Assembly: GCF_001571325.1 (NCBI RefSeq)
Contig: NZ_BCTO01000047.1
Coordinates: forward strand, 1 to 64,000
DNA from: Delftia tsuruhatensis NBRC 16741
GTDB taxonomy: Bacteria; Pseudomonadota; Gammaproteobacteria; Burkholderiales; Burkholderiaceae_C
Direction: 5' to 3'
DNA: 64,000 nt
In this document: one piece after another, positions 1-7,792 of the stretch
Position numbering within the stretch: position 1 is the stretch's first letter
Layout of the letters: each line of letters begins with the position of its first letter
The notes under the pieces: model-generated
Database searches by the model: none
What the model saw: only the letters and a program-made list of their open reading frames with translations
What the model was told of the DNA's origin: nothing
Made by a program: the position numbers and the translations under genes

Positions 1-61
1 GGCCTCGAAAAACAACCACCCGGCAGGGACAAATCCAGCGAAAGAACCAAAGCACAAAGAG

Positions 62-241
62 TCACCGCGAAGTCCGCGTATGACTCACATTGGCATCCAC
101 AGTCCCAAACACCGTCACCCCACTGGCACTGGACGCCTGGCTCCCCGAAACATCCCCAGGCACCCCGCCCGCACAGCCAGCCAGCCCCACACTCAGGGCC
201 ACCAGCACCATCGCGGCCAGCTCACGCATGCCGTATTTCAT
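62..241 (-). CDS. small predicted lipoprotein (59 aa)
   Basis: A short frame with a strong Shine-Dalgarno (AAGGAG, 7 nt before the ATG) encodes 59 residues. Residues 1-22 look like a lipoprotein signal: charged start, hydrophobic core, then lipobox LAGC with the lipidated cysteine at 23. The mature part is about 36 residues, rich in Gly/Ser/Val, with the stretch GVTVFGTVDANVSH. That resembles the first strand of Gram-negative porins, but it is far too short to be one. It lies 83 bp downstream of the phosphatase gene on the same strand and may be cotranscribed. No function is known to me; envelope location is inferred from the signal. Confidence 0.6.
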   Translation of the reverse strand: MKYGMRELAAMVLVALSVGLAGCAGGVPGDVSGSQASSASGVTVFGTVDANVSHTRTSR

Positions 242-324
242 CGCAATCTCCTTGAACTCCGGCGCAACCGACCGGCACAGCCCATGTTAGCCGCGCCACC
301 CTGCCGCCCCGTGAGCGAAGGTAA

Positions 325-1116
325 TCACCCTTCGAGGTAAAGCGCGGCCAGCCGCTCGCGTGCCGCACTGTCGATGCCCAGCGCATCCCGCAGATACCCT
401 TCCATCCCCCCGAAGTCGGCCCGCACCATGTCGGTGGCGGCCGCAAGGTAGGAGGCCTGCACGCGCCACAGCACATCCATCACTTCGGCTGGCATGGGGG
501 CGAAGGTGGTGGCGGGCCGCTGGTAGAGCTGGTTGGTCAGCAGGTAGTCCTGCATCACGGTGTCCTCGTCCACGCCCAGCGCGGTGAGCAGCAGGGCGGC
601 AGCCCAGCCCGTGCGGTCCTTGCCGGCCGTGCAGTGGAAGACCAGCGGATCCTGGCTGTCCAGCAGCAGCTGGAACAACTGTGCAAAGCGCGGTGCGTAG
701 GCGTGCACGAAGCTGCGGTAGGTGTCCTGCATCAGCTCCTCGGCATGGGCGGCCGTGAGGTCGTTGCCTGCGGCGATCAGGGCACTGGCGCGCTGCACCA
801 CGGTGGGCTCGACGATGAGCGCATGGCGGGCAATGCCCGGCCATTCGTAGGCCAGGTGGGCGCTTTCCATCTTGCCCCGGAAGTCCGCGCTGCGCGCGAG
901 CTTCAGGCCCTGCAGCACGTCCAGGTCCGCTGCGCTGAGGCCGGCCAGGTGGTCGGCACGGAACAGCGTGCGCCAGCGCACGCGCCGGCCATCCAGGCCC
1001 GCGTAGCCACCGAGGTCTCGGAAGTTGGAGGCGCCGTCCAGGCGGATGGAGCGCGAGGGCGCCGGGGAGGAAGCAGCGGCGGCAGCCGCTGCCGGGGTGA
1101 GCATTTCGGTATCCAT
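325..1116 (-). CDS. tyrosine-protein phosphatase, Y_phosphatase3 type
   Basis: From the ATG at 1116 this is a 263-residue protein with the phosphotyrosine phosphatase signature HCTAGKDRTG; the catalytic cysteine is C162 and the phosphate-binding arginine R168. An early NFRDLGGY motif (31-38) is typical of the LipA/PtpB-like bacterial dual-specificity family, which dephosphorylates phosphotyrosine and sometimes phosphoinositides. No signal peptide, so cytosolic. An in-frame ATG at 1152 and a TTG at 1185 would lengthen the N terminus; I prefer 1116 because the conserved domain starts soon after it, although no clear ribosome site is visible. Neighbours (topB upstream, small lipoprotein downstream) give no clue to the substrate. 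Confidence 0.85.
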   Translation of the reverse strand: MDTEMLTPAAAAAAASSPAPSRSIRLDGASNFRDLGGYAGLDGRRVRWRTLFRADHLAGLSAADLDVLQGLKLARSADFRGKMESAHLAYEWPGIARHALIVEPTVVQRASALIAAGNDLTAAHAEELMQDTYRSFVHAYAPRFAQLFQLLLDSQDPLVFHCTAGKDRTGWAAALLLTALGVDEDTVMQDYLLTNQLYQRPATTFAPMPAEVMDVLWRVQASYLAAATDMVRADFGGMEGYLRDALGIDSAARERLAALYLEG

Positions 1117-1198
1117 GCCCGCTAGATTAGCCCAAGCATGTGTTGCCCCCATGTCAGGCCGGCGACCCGCTGGCGTAGAGCTCAAACACTGCCCTCAA

Positions 1199-1330
1199 AA
1201 CTGGCGCGCCCCAAAGCCAGGGACACCGAAGAAGGGCCTAAGCCGGCCGCGCCGCCCCGCACCGAGGGTGTCGTCCCCCTCCCTCGCGGAGCGAGTAGAG
1301 AGGGGGAAGGCGCGTAAGCGCCTCAGGGGG
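1199..1330. repeat. dispersed intergenic repeat, copy A
   Basis: About 130 bp starting AACTGGCGCG and ending GCGCCTCAGGGGG, rich in GC-palindromic segments. Close copies lie at 7678-7787 and 52383-52477. All three have the same orientation, with the CCTCAGGGGG end touching the 3' end of a minus-strand gene. Here that end contains the topB stop codon (1323-1325). This copy carries extra bases in the middle relative to copy B. The element resembles REP/ERIC-type bacterial intergenic repeats; no transposase is associated. Confidence 0.75.
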
Positions 1331-4238
1331 TGAGATGTTTCCCCACGATGCCGGCCAGCTCGAACATGTTCACGCTGTCCTTGCCGAAGACGGGCCGCAG
1401 CTTGTCATCGGCGCGGATGACGCGCTTGTCCTTGGGGTCCTGCAGGTTCTGGGCCTTGACGTATTCCCACAGCTTCTTGACCACTTCGGTACGCGCCACC
1501 GTGCCTTCGCCGATGACGGCGGCCAGGGCCGCGCTGGGCTGCAGCGTGCCGGCGGCCGGCTTGCGCGCAGTCTTGGTGGCGGTCTTTGCCGTGGTCTTGG
1601 CCGCGGCCTTCTTGGCAGGTGCCTTCTTGGCCGGCGCGCTCTTGGCGGCCGCCGTCTTGCGCGGCGGGTATTTGCTGTCGCGCTGCTCGAACTCGAAGTT
1701 CACCTTGCCGGCCGCGCCATCCCACACCAGGAAGGCCTTGAAGCTGCGGCGCGTGCGGTTGGAGACGAACTTGTCCAGCAGGTCGGTCTTGCCGGTCTGC
1801 AGCAGCTTTTGCATCTGCTCGCGCTCTATGGGCTGCTGCAGGATGATCTGGCCGCTCTTGAAGTCGCAGCTGGGCGTGGCCTGGGCCAGCGTGGGCACGG
1901 CCTTGGCGCAGACGTAGTTGCTGCCGTGCTCGAAGACGGGCGCGCCGCACTTGGGGCAGGGGCCCAGCGATTGCTGGCTGGCGAAGTCCACCAGCTCGCC
2001 CGTGTCTTCGGAGGCGGCGTCGTCGCCAAAGTCGAACTCGAGCTTGTAGTTGCCGCCTTCCTCATCGCGCACGATGGTGACCTCGGCCACGAAGGGCCAG
2101 CCTGCCTTGGAGCGAAAGCCGTCCAGCGGGCCCAGGCGGCGGTCGCGCAGCAGTTGCTCGGCCTCGGCCGTCTCGAAGGTGCGGCCTGCAGGCGACTTGG
2201 TGAACGAGAAGCCGCAGCCCGCGCCCTGGCCGTCGCTGCCCGTGCAGCCGTAGCGGCGGTAGTTCTCCTTGACCACGCCGCCGCAGTTGGGGCAAGGCGT
2301 GGACAGGGTGGCGTAGTCGCCGGGCACGGTGTCTCGGTCGTATTCCTTGGCCTTCTTGACCAGCTTTTCCGTCATGGACTGGATCTGCTGCATGAAGGCA
2401 TCGCGCGAGAGCTGGCCCTTTTCCATCTGGGCCAGCTTGTATTCCCATTCACCGGTGAGGTCGGCGCGCGAGAGCTCTTCCACGCCCAGGCCGCGCAGCA
2501 GCGTCATGAGCTGGAAGGCCTTGGCCGTGGGAATCAGCTCGCGGCCTTCGCGCAGCATGTACTTTTCGGTCAGCAGGCCTTCGATGATGGCCGCGCGCGT
2601 GGCAGGCGTGCCCAGGCCCTTTTCCTGCATGGCCTCGCGCAGCTCGTCGTCCTCCACCTGCTTGCCCGCGCTTTCCATGGCGCCCAGCAGCGTGGCTTCG
2701 GAGTAGCGCGCGGGCGGCTTGGTCTTGAGGCCCTTGGGATCGACCTGGCCGGCGCGCGGCTGCTCGCCGGGCTGCACCGCGACCAGGGGCTGGCCCTTGT
2801 CGCCGTCCTTGCCGCCTTCGACCTCGTTGGCGGCCTCCTTGCCGTAGATGGCCAGCCAACCGGGCTTGACCAGGATCTTGCCTTCGGTCTTGAAGCTGTG
2901 CTGCTCGACCTTGCTGATGCGCGTGGTCACCTGGTGCTCGGCACTCGGGAAGAACACGGCCATGAAGCGGCGCACGACGAGGTCATAGAGCTTTTGCTCG
3001 GCCTCGGACAGGCCGCTGGGCGCCTGCGTGGTCGGGATGATGGCAAAGTGATCCGACACCTTGCTGTTGTCGAAGATGCGCTTGGTCGGGCGCACATAGT
3101 TCTCGTCCAGCGCCTGCTGGGCAAAGGGCGCCAGGTGGCGCATGCCGCTGCCGGCCAGCATGGCGAAGGTCTGGTGCGCCACGGGCACGTAGTCCTCGGG
3201 CAGGGCGCGCGAGTCGGTACGCGGGTAGGTCAGGGCCTTGTGGCGCTCGTACAGGCTTTGCGCCAGCGCCAGCGTGGTCTTGGCCGAGAAGCCGAACTTG
3301 CCGTTGGCCTCGCGCTGCAGGCTGGTCAGGTCGAACAGCAGCGGGCTGGCCTGGGACGTGGGCTTGGACTCCTCGGTGACCTGGGCCGGCTTGCCGCGCA
3401 CGGCGTCGGCGATAGCCTGGGCGTCGCGCTGGTTCCAGATGCGGTCGGCGCGGGCTTCCGCATCCTCGCTCTTCTTCCATTGGGGATCGAACCACTTGCC
3501 CAGGTACTGGCCGGCCTGCGCGTCGAAGGCGGCATGCACTTCCCAGTAGTCGCGGCTGACGAACTTGCGGATCTTTTCCTCGCGCTCCACCACCAGGGAC
3601 AGCGTGGGCGTCTGCACGCGGCCCACGGTGGTCAGGAAGAAGCCGCCGTCGCGCGAATTGAAGGCCGTCATGGCGCGCGTGCCGTTGATGCCCACCAGCC
3701 AGTCGGCCTCGGAGCGGCTGCGCGCCGCGCTGGCAAGGCCCTGCATCTGGCTGTCGCTGCGCAGGTTCTGGAAGCCGTCGCGGATGGCCTGCGGCGTCAT
3801 GGACTGCAGCCACAGGCGCTTGACCGGCTTGCCCAGGCCCTTGCCGTCCGGCTTGGCACCTGCAGCGTACTGCTCGATCAGGCGGAAGATCAGCTCACCC
3901 TCGCGGCCCGCGTCGCAGGCGTTGATGAGTTCGGTGACGTCCTTGCGCTTGGCCAGCTTGACCACGGCATTGAGCCGGCTCTTGGTCTTGTCCACGGGCT
4001 TGAGGTCGAAATACGGCGGAATCACCGGCAGGTTGGCAAAACTCCATTTGCCGCGCTTGACGTCGAATTCCTCGGGCGCCTGGATTTCCACCAGGTGGCC
4101 CACGGCGCTGGTCACGACGTAGTGCTCGCTCTCGAAGTATTCATCGTGCTTGTCGAATTTGCCCGCCACCGGAGTCAACGCGCGGACGATGTCCTGCGCG
4201 ACCGAAGGCTTCTCAGCAATCACCAGGGTCTTTGTCAT
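1323..4238 (-). CDS. topB: DNA topoisomerase III with C-terminal SWIB domain
   Basis: A 971-residue type IA topoisomerase that passes single strands through a transient 5'-phosphotyrosine break and resolves recombination and replication intermediates. It opens with the Toprim start TLVIAEKPSVAQDI; the active-site tyrosine is Y338 in LTYPRTDSR. Two Cys clusters follow the core (CPNCGG near 640 and CPKCGAP near 755), probably zinc-binding. Residues about 860-897 form a Lys/Ala/Thr-rich linker like a histone H1 tail. Residues 899-971 match a SWIB/MDM2 domain, known from eukaryotic chromatin remodellers and from some bacterial topoisomerases. E. coli TopB (about 650 aa) lacks this extension. The last codons and TGA lie in repeat copy A. 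It is transcribed away from the SET-domain gene. Confidence 0.95.
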   Translation of the reverse strand: MTKTLVIAEKPSVAQDIVRALTPVAGKFDKHDEYFESEHYVVTSAVGHLVEIQAPEEFDVKRGKWSFANLPVIPPYFDLKPVDKTKSRLNAVVKLAKRKDVTELINACDAGREGELIFRLIEQYAAGAKPDGKGLGKPVKRLWLQSMTPQAIRDGFQNLRSDSQMQGLASAARSRSEADWLVGINGTRAMTAFNSRDGGFFLTTVGRVQTPTLSLVVEREEKIRKFVSRDYWEVHAAFDAQAGQYLGKWFDPQWKKSEDAEARADRIWNQRDAQAIADAVRGKPAQVTEESKPTSQASPLLFDLTSLQREANGKFGFSAKTTLALAQSLYERHKALTYPRTDSRALPEDYVPVAHQTFAMLAGSGMRHLAPFAQQALDENYVRPTKRIFDNSKVSDHFAIIPTTQAPSGLSEAEQKLYDLVVRRFMAVFFPSAEHQVTTRISKVEQHSFKTEGKILVKPGWLAIYGKEAANEVEGGKDGDKGQPLVAVQPGEQPRAGQVDPKGLKTKPPARYSEATLLGAMESAGKQVEDDELREAMQEKGLGTPATRAAIIEGLLTEKYMLREGRELIPTAKAFQLMTLLRGLGVEELSRADLTGEWEYKLAQMEKGQLSRDAFMQQIQSMTEKLVKKAKEYDRDTVPGDYATLSTPCPNCGGVVKENYRRYGCTGSDGQGAGCGFSFTKSPAGRTFETAEAEQLLRDRRLGPLDGFRSKAGWPFVAEVTIVRDEEGGNYKLEFDFGDDAASEDTGELVDFASQQSLGPCPKCGAPVFEHGSNYVCAKAVPTLAQATPSCDFKSGQIILQQPIEREQMQKLLQTGKTDLLDKFVSNRTRRSFKAFLVWDGAAGKVNFEFEQRDSKYPPRKTAAAKSAPAKKAPAKKAAAKTTAKTATKTARKPAAGTLQPSAALAAVIGEGTVARTEVVKKLWEYVKAQNLQDPKDKRVIRADDKLRPVFGKDSVNMFELAGIVGKHLTP

Positions 4239-4304
4239 TGTGTGTACTCGTCATTCCCCGCAGGAGCTGCATGTCGCATGCCTGCGCTTCTACAATCCAT
4301 GGCT

Positions 4305-4343
4305 CACGCGTGTACGTACGTGTACGCGCACGCGCATGTGTGC
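4305..4343. other. 39-bp perfect alternating pyrimidine-purine tract (potential Z-DNA)
   Basis: Every base from 4305 to 4343 alternates pyrimidine and purine, made of CG, CA/TG and TA steps, many of them CG or TG. Such tracts can flip to left-handed DNA under negative supercoiling. It sits in the 128-bp gap between divergent topB and the SET-domain gene, just before the SET start codon at 4367. A TACAAT hexamer at 4291-4296 could be a -10 element for the SET gene, which would place the tract in its 5' leader. The alternation is seen directly; Z-formation is inference. Confidence 0.7.
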
Positions 4344-4366
4344 CTATTCAAGTTATCAGAGAAAAC

Positions 4367-5017
4367 ATGCCCCGCACAGCTTTGGCCCCTTCCGGCGGCC
4401 GCCGTATCCAGACCCGCCGCTCGGGTGTCCATGGCAAGGGCGTCTTCGCCGTGCAGGATCTTGCCGAAGGCGAGGTCCTTGTCGAGTACGTAGGGGAAAT
4501 CGTCAGCTGGCAGGAAGCCCAGGACAGGCACCCGCACGACCCCAGCCAGCCCAACCATACCTTCTACTTCCACATCGACGAAGACCGCGTGATCGATGCC
4601 AACTACGGCGGCAATTCCTCGCGCTGGATCAACCACAGCTGCGCGCCCAACTGCTACACCGACGAGCGCGATGGCCGCATCTTCATCGTCGCACTGCGCA
4701 ACATCGCCGCCGGCGAGGAGCTGAGCTACGACTACGGCCTGATCATCGACGAACCCTACACCAGGAAGCTGAAGGCCGAGTATCCCTGCTGGTGCGGTGC
4801 GGCCACCTGCCGCGGCACGCTGCTGGCGCCCAAGCGCGGCTGGCGTCCGCCCATGCCCGGCGATGCGTTGCCGGCCGGCGCAAAGCCGAAATCGGAAAAG
4901 TCTGAAAAGGCAAAGCGGCCCCAAAAACAGCAGGCCCAAGCGCCAAAGCCTTTGGGCAAACCCACCCAAAAGCCGAAGAAGAAATCCGGCACATCCTCGA
5001 CAAAGGCGGGCGCATGA
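4367..5017 (+). CDS. SET-domain protein, probable lysine methyltransferase
   Basis: 216 residues with the hallmarks of a SET domain: HGKGVFA (22-28), the pseudoknot motif NHSC (89-92), ELSYDYG (118-124) with the catalytic tyrosine, and a post-SET CxCxxxxC (C141, C143, C148) which, with C92, could bind zinc. SET enzymes move methyl groups from SAM to lysine side chains. From about residue 165 the tail is rich in Lys, Pro, Gln and Ser with no predicted fold. The start at 4367 was chosen because upstream in-frame codons encode non-conserved sequence. Its stop overlaps the birA start by 4 bp, so the two are probably one transcript. Bacterial SET proteins are uncommon; the substrate is unknown, and lysine-rich proteins such as the TopB linker are candidates. 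Confidence 0.85.
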   Translation: MPRTALAPSGGRRIQTRRSGVHGKGVFAVQDLAEGEVLVEYVGEIVSWQEAQDRHPHDPSQPNHTFYFHIDEDRVIDANYGGNSSRWINHSCAPNCYTDERDGRIFIVALRNIAAGEELSYDYGLIIDEPYTRKLKAEYPCWCGAATCRGTLLAPKRGWRPPMPGDALPAGAKPKSEKSEKAKRPQKQQAQAPKPLGKPTQKPKKKSGTSSTKAGA

Positions 5018-5844
5018 TGGCTTCGTCCCCCATCCACTGGCCTGCGGAGTCGCTGTGGCAGGCCATCGAGCCGCAACTGCCGGGCTTTTCCGTGGAGATC
5101 GTGCCCAGCATCGGCTCGACCAATACCGAGCTGATGGCACGCGCCCGCGATGGCCGCAACGAACCCGTGCTGCTGGTGACCGAAGTGCAGACCGCCGGCC
5201 GGGGCCGGCTGGGCCGCCAGTGGACCAGCGGCGTGGGCGATTCGCTGACCTTCTCGCTGGGCATGCCGCTGGCGCCTGCCGACTGGTCCGGCCTGTCGCT
5301 GGCCGTGGGCCTGAGCGTGGCGCAAAGCCTGCAGCCGCAATTGCCCGCCCCGGGCTCGCAGCGCCCGCGCATCGGCCTCAAATGGCCCAACGACCTGTGG
5401 ATCGACGGCGACCGCAAGCTCGGCGGCATCCTGATCGAGACCGCCAGCTTTGTCGGCAGCGCCGCGCATGAGCCCGGCACGCCGCGCTACGTGGTCGTGG
5501 GCATCGGCCTGAATGTGCGCCCCCGCCCCGGCGACGGCATGCGCACGCCGCCGGCCAGCCTGCTGGAACTGGACGAGCGCCTGGACGCGCCCACCGCCCT
5601 GGCCTGCGTGCTGCCGGGACTGGTGTCCGACATCCAGGCCTTTGCCGCCCAGGGCTTTGCGCCGCTGGTGGACCGCTTTGCCCAGCGCGACCTGCTGCGC
5701 GGGCGCGCCGTCAATCTCAGCGACGGCGAAAGCGGCATGGCCGAAGGCGTGGGCCGCGATGGCGCGCTGCTGGTGCGCACGGCGCGCGGCCTGCAGGCCA
5801 TCACCAGCTCGGAAATCAGCGTGCGGCCGGCTGCTGTAGGCTAG
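5014..5844 (+). CDS. birA: biotin--[acetyl-CoA-carboxylase] ligase
   Basis: 276 residues. The protein attaches biotin, through biotinyl-AMP, to the lysine of the AccB carrier domain and starts fatty-acid synthesis. Visible motifs are SIGSTNTE (substrate binding), the biotinyl-AMP loop GRGRLGRQW, the central KWPNDL and the GGIL(I)E strand. There is no N-terminal helix-turn-helix before the catalytic domain, so this is a group I enzyme without the repressor role of E. coli BirA. It starts inside the end of the SET gene (ATG at 5014), which suggests translational coupling. The SPOR-domain gene follows 34 bp later on the same strand. Confidence 0.93.
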   Translation: MMASSPIHWPAESLWQAIEPQLPGFSVEIVPSIGSTNTELMARARDGRNEPVLLVTEVQTAGRGRLGRQWTSGVGDSLTFSLGMPLAPADWSGLSLAVGLSVAQSLQPQLPAPGSQRPRIGLKWPNDLWIDGDRKLGGILIETASFVGSAAHEPGTPRYVVVGIGLNVRPRPGDGMRTPPASLLELDERLDAPTALACVLPGLVSDIQAFAAQGFAPLVDRFAQRDLLRGRAVNLSDGESGMAEGVGRDGALLVRTARGLQAITSSEISVRPAAVG

Positions 5845-5878
5845 AGCGATTGATGCACTAGGCCCGCCGAGAAACGAC

Positions 5879-6610
5879 ATGCTGCGAATTGCCTTTCTGC
5901 TGCTGGTGCTGGCCAATGCCGGCTACTACCTCTGGAGCCACGGCCAGCTCCAGGCCCTGGGCCTGGCACCCCCGTCCACGACCGAGCCCGAGCGCCTGGC
6001 CCAGCAGGTGCGCCCCGAGGCGCTGAGCCTGCTGAGCGTGGACAACGCATCCACCACGCCCTCGCCGGCCGCCGCCCCGTCCACGCCAGCGCCGGCCTCC
6101 ACCCCGGCAGGCGGCGAGGAGCCCGCCCCTGCACCCAGGCCCGCCCAGGCTGCAGGCCAGCCCACCAGCTGCCTGGTGGCCACGGGCATCGAAGACCGCC
6201 ATGCCGAGGCGCTGCGCCGCGGCCTCATCGCCCAGGTCGCCAGCGACCAATGGGACCTGAGCAGCACGCACCAGCCGGGCCGCTGGATGGTCTACATGGG
6301 CAAGTTCCCCGACGCCGAATTCCTGGAACGCAAGCGCGCCGAACTGCGCGCCCGCAAGATCGATTTCGACCGTGCGGGCGGTGCGCTGGAGCCGGGCCTG
6401 TCGCTGGGCCGCTTTTCCACCGAGGAGGCGGCCACGCGCGAGCTGACCAACTTCGCGCGCCAGGGCGTGCGCACGGCCCGCGTGGTGCAGGAGCGCCCCG
6501 ACATCACGCTCTACACCCTGCGCCTGCCCCAGGCCACGGCCGCACTGCGCAGCCAGGTCGAGGCCATGGGCGGCAAGGCCTTCGAGGGCAAGCCGTTCAA
6601 ACCCTGCTGA
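5879..6610 (+). CDS. SPOR-domain-like membrane protein
   Basis: 243 residues: a single N-terminal membrane segment (about 3-18), an Ala/Pro-rich linker to about residue 95, then a folded region with the SPOR-like pattern RWMVYMGKFPDAEF and LSLGRFSTEEAA near 140-185. SPOR domains bind denuded septal peptidoglycan, so a periplasmic role tied to division or the cell wall is expected. It follows birA with 34 bp between them and ends 20 bp before a strong bidirectional terminator. A SPOR gene next to birA is a familiar Burkholderiales arrangement. The exact ligand is unproven. Confidence 0.75.
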   Translation: MLRIAFLLLVLANAGYYLWSHGQLQALGLAPPSTTEPERLAQQVRPEALSLLSVDNASTTPSPAAAPSTPAPASTPAGGEEPAPAPRPAQAAGQPTSCLVATGIEDRHAEALRRGLIAQVASDQWDLSSTHQPGRWMVYMGKFPDAEFLERKRAELRARKIDFDRAGGALEPGLSLGRFSTEEAATRELTNFARQGVRTARVVQERPDITLYTLRLPQATAALRSQVEAMGGKAFEGKPFKPC

Positions 6611-6631
6611 ACCCGTTGGGCACGCCATGCG

Positions 6632-6666
6632 AAAAGGCCCGCGATCACAGGATCGCGGGCCTTTTT
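6632..6666. terminator. bidirectional Rho-independent terminator
   Basis: Perfect 14-bp stem AAAGGCCCGCGATC / GATCGCGGGCCTTT with a 4-nt loop, A-run before and T-run after. It lies between the convergent SPOR and N-formylglutamate amidohydrolase genes and can serve both. Confidence 0.92.
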
Positions 6667-6684
6667 CATTTCAGCCGCCGCGGG

Positions 6685-7617
6685 TCAGAGCGCGCGCGGG
6701 TCGGTGGCCATGAGCTGCTCGACCAAGACCTTCAGATCGGTGGTCAGGCGCAGGTAGCCGGCCTGGTCCAGTTCCAGGGTCTGCTCGTTCATGTAGAGCT
6801 TGCGGTTGATCTCGATCTGGATGCTGTGGCGGTGCTCGGCAGGCTTGCCGTAGCGGCGCACCAGCTCCACGCCCTTGTAGGGATGGTTGTAGTCCACGCT
6901 GTAGCCGCGCTCGCGCAGGAAGGCGCAGATGCGCTCGGACAGCGCGGGGCTGGCCGTGCTGCCGTCGCGGTCGCCGATGACGAAGTCGGCATGCACCAGG
7001 CCCGGGTGCAGCGTGGCATGGCTGGCGGCGATGGAAGGCATGGAATGGCAGTTGATGTGGATGCTGTAGCCATGGCGCGCATGGGCGGCGTCAATGGCGC
7101 GCTCCACGGCGGCGTGGTAGGGCTTCCAGCAGCGCTCGATGCGCTGCAGCAGCTCGGAGGCCGGCAACTGGCGGTCGTAGATGGGCACGCCCTCGTCGGT
7201 GAACTTCCAGATCAGGCCCTTGCCCAGGCGGACCTTCTGCAGCACGACCTGGTCGGTGGTGACGGGCAGCGGCCAGTCGCCTTCGATCATGGTGGTGTCG
7301 ATCTCGGTGGTGTCGCGGTTGGCATCCAGGTAGATGCGCGGGAAATGCGCCTCCACCCAGCCCACGCCCATGCCTGGCGCAAAGGCATAGATCTTCTCCA
7401 CATGCGTGTCCTCGGCCTGGCGCAGCGTGGCCAGCGGCAGGCAGGAGCCGAAGTCCTGCGGGTAGACCGTGCCGCTGTGCGGCGAGTCCAGCACCACGGC
7501 GCTGGTGCCGGCCACGCTGGTCACCATGGGCTGCGCGGCATCGGCCGCGCCGGAGCCTGCCGCGCCGGGCAGGGATTGCAGGAAGTTCTGACTGATCAGT
7601 CGCAGGACGGGATGCAT
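6685..7617 (-). CDS. N-formylglutamate amidohydrolase family protein
   Basis: 310 residues from the ATG at 7617 (a GTG at 7650 would add 11). The sequence fits the FGase family, which hydrolyses N-formyl-L-glutamate to formate and glutamate, the last step of the five-enzyme histidine degradation route. Visible motifs: SPHSGTVYP near the start, LDANRD, INCHSMPS and a late EINRKLYM, which carry the metal-binding residues of this fold. No other hut genes lie nearby, so it may instead deformylate another N-acylated amino acid. Cytosolic. Repeat copy B separates its start from the Bug gene upstream. Confidence 0.85.
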   Translation of the reverse strand: MHPVLRLISQNFLQSLPGAAGSGAADAAQPMVTSVAGTSAVVLDSPHSGTVYPQDFGSCLPLATLRQAEDTHVEKIYAFAPGMGVGWVEAHFPRIYLDANRDTTEIDTTMIEGDWPLPVTTDQVVLQKVRLGKGLIWKFTDEGVPIYDRQLPASELLQRIERCWKPYHAAVERAIDAAHARHGYSIHINCHSMPSIAASHATLHPGLVHADFVIGDRDGSTASPALSERICAFLRERGYSVDYNHPYKGVELVRRYGKPAEHRHSIQIEINRKLYMNEQTLELDQAGYLRLTTDLKVLVEQLMATDPRAL

Positions 7618-7677
7618 GAGGAAGTGGTCTATCTCGGTTACGCATTGCACCGCTGCGCTGCGGCCAGCCCGCCATGA

Positions 7678-7787
7678 AACTGGCGCGTCCCAGGCCAGGG
7701 ACGCCGAGCAAGGGCCGCCCCGCAGCGAGGGCGTCGTCCCCCTCCCGCGAAGCGAGAGAGGGGGAAGGCGCGAAGCGCCTCAGGGGG
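7678..7787. repeat. dispersed intergenic repeat, copy B
   Basis: A 110-bp copy of the element at 1199-1330, with the same AACTGGCGCG beginning and CGCCTCAGGGGG end and the internal hairpin CCCTCCCGCGAAGCGAGAGAG. It ends 5 bp from the TAA of the Bug-family gene (stop at 7793-7795), so here the gene keeps its own stop codon. Confidence 0.75.
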
Positions 7788-7792
7788 AGCCT

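Noticed and set aside
4232..4366. N-terminal extension of the SET protein through the alternating tract
   Set aside because: It would translate the repetitive tract and overlap the topB start; the conserved domain begins just after 4367.
1335..4493. Very long open frame antisense to topB (over 1000 codons)
   Set aside because: A GC-rich shadow of the topB reading frame: low-complexity Gly/Ala/Leu/Gln/His/Arg composition, no motif and no ribosome site.
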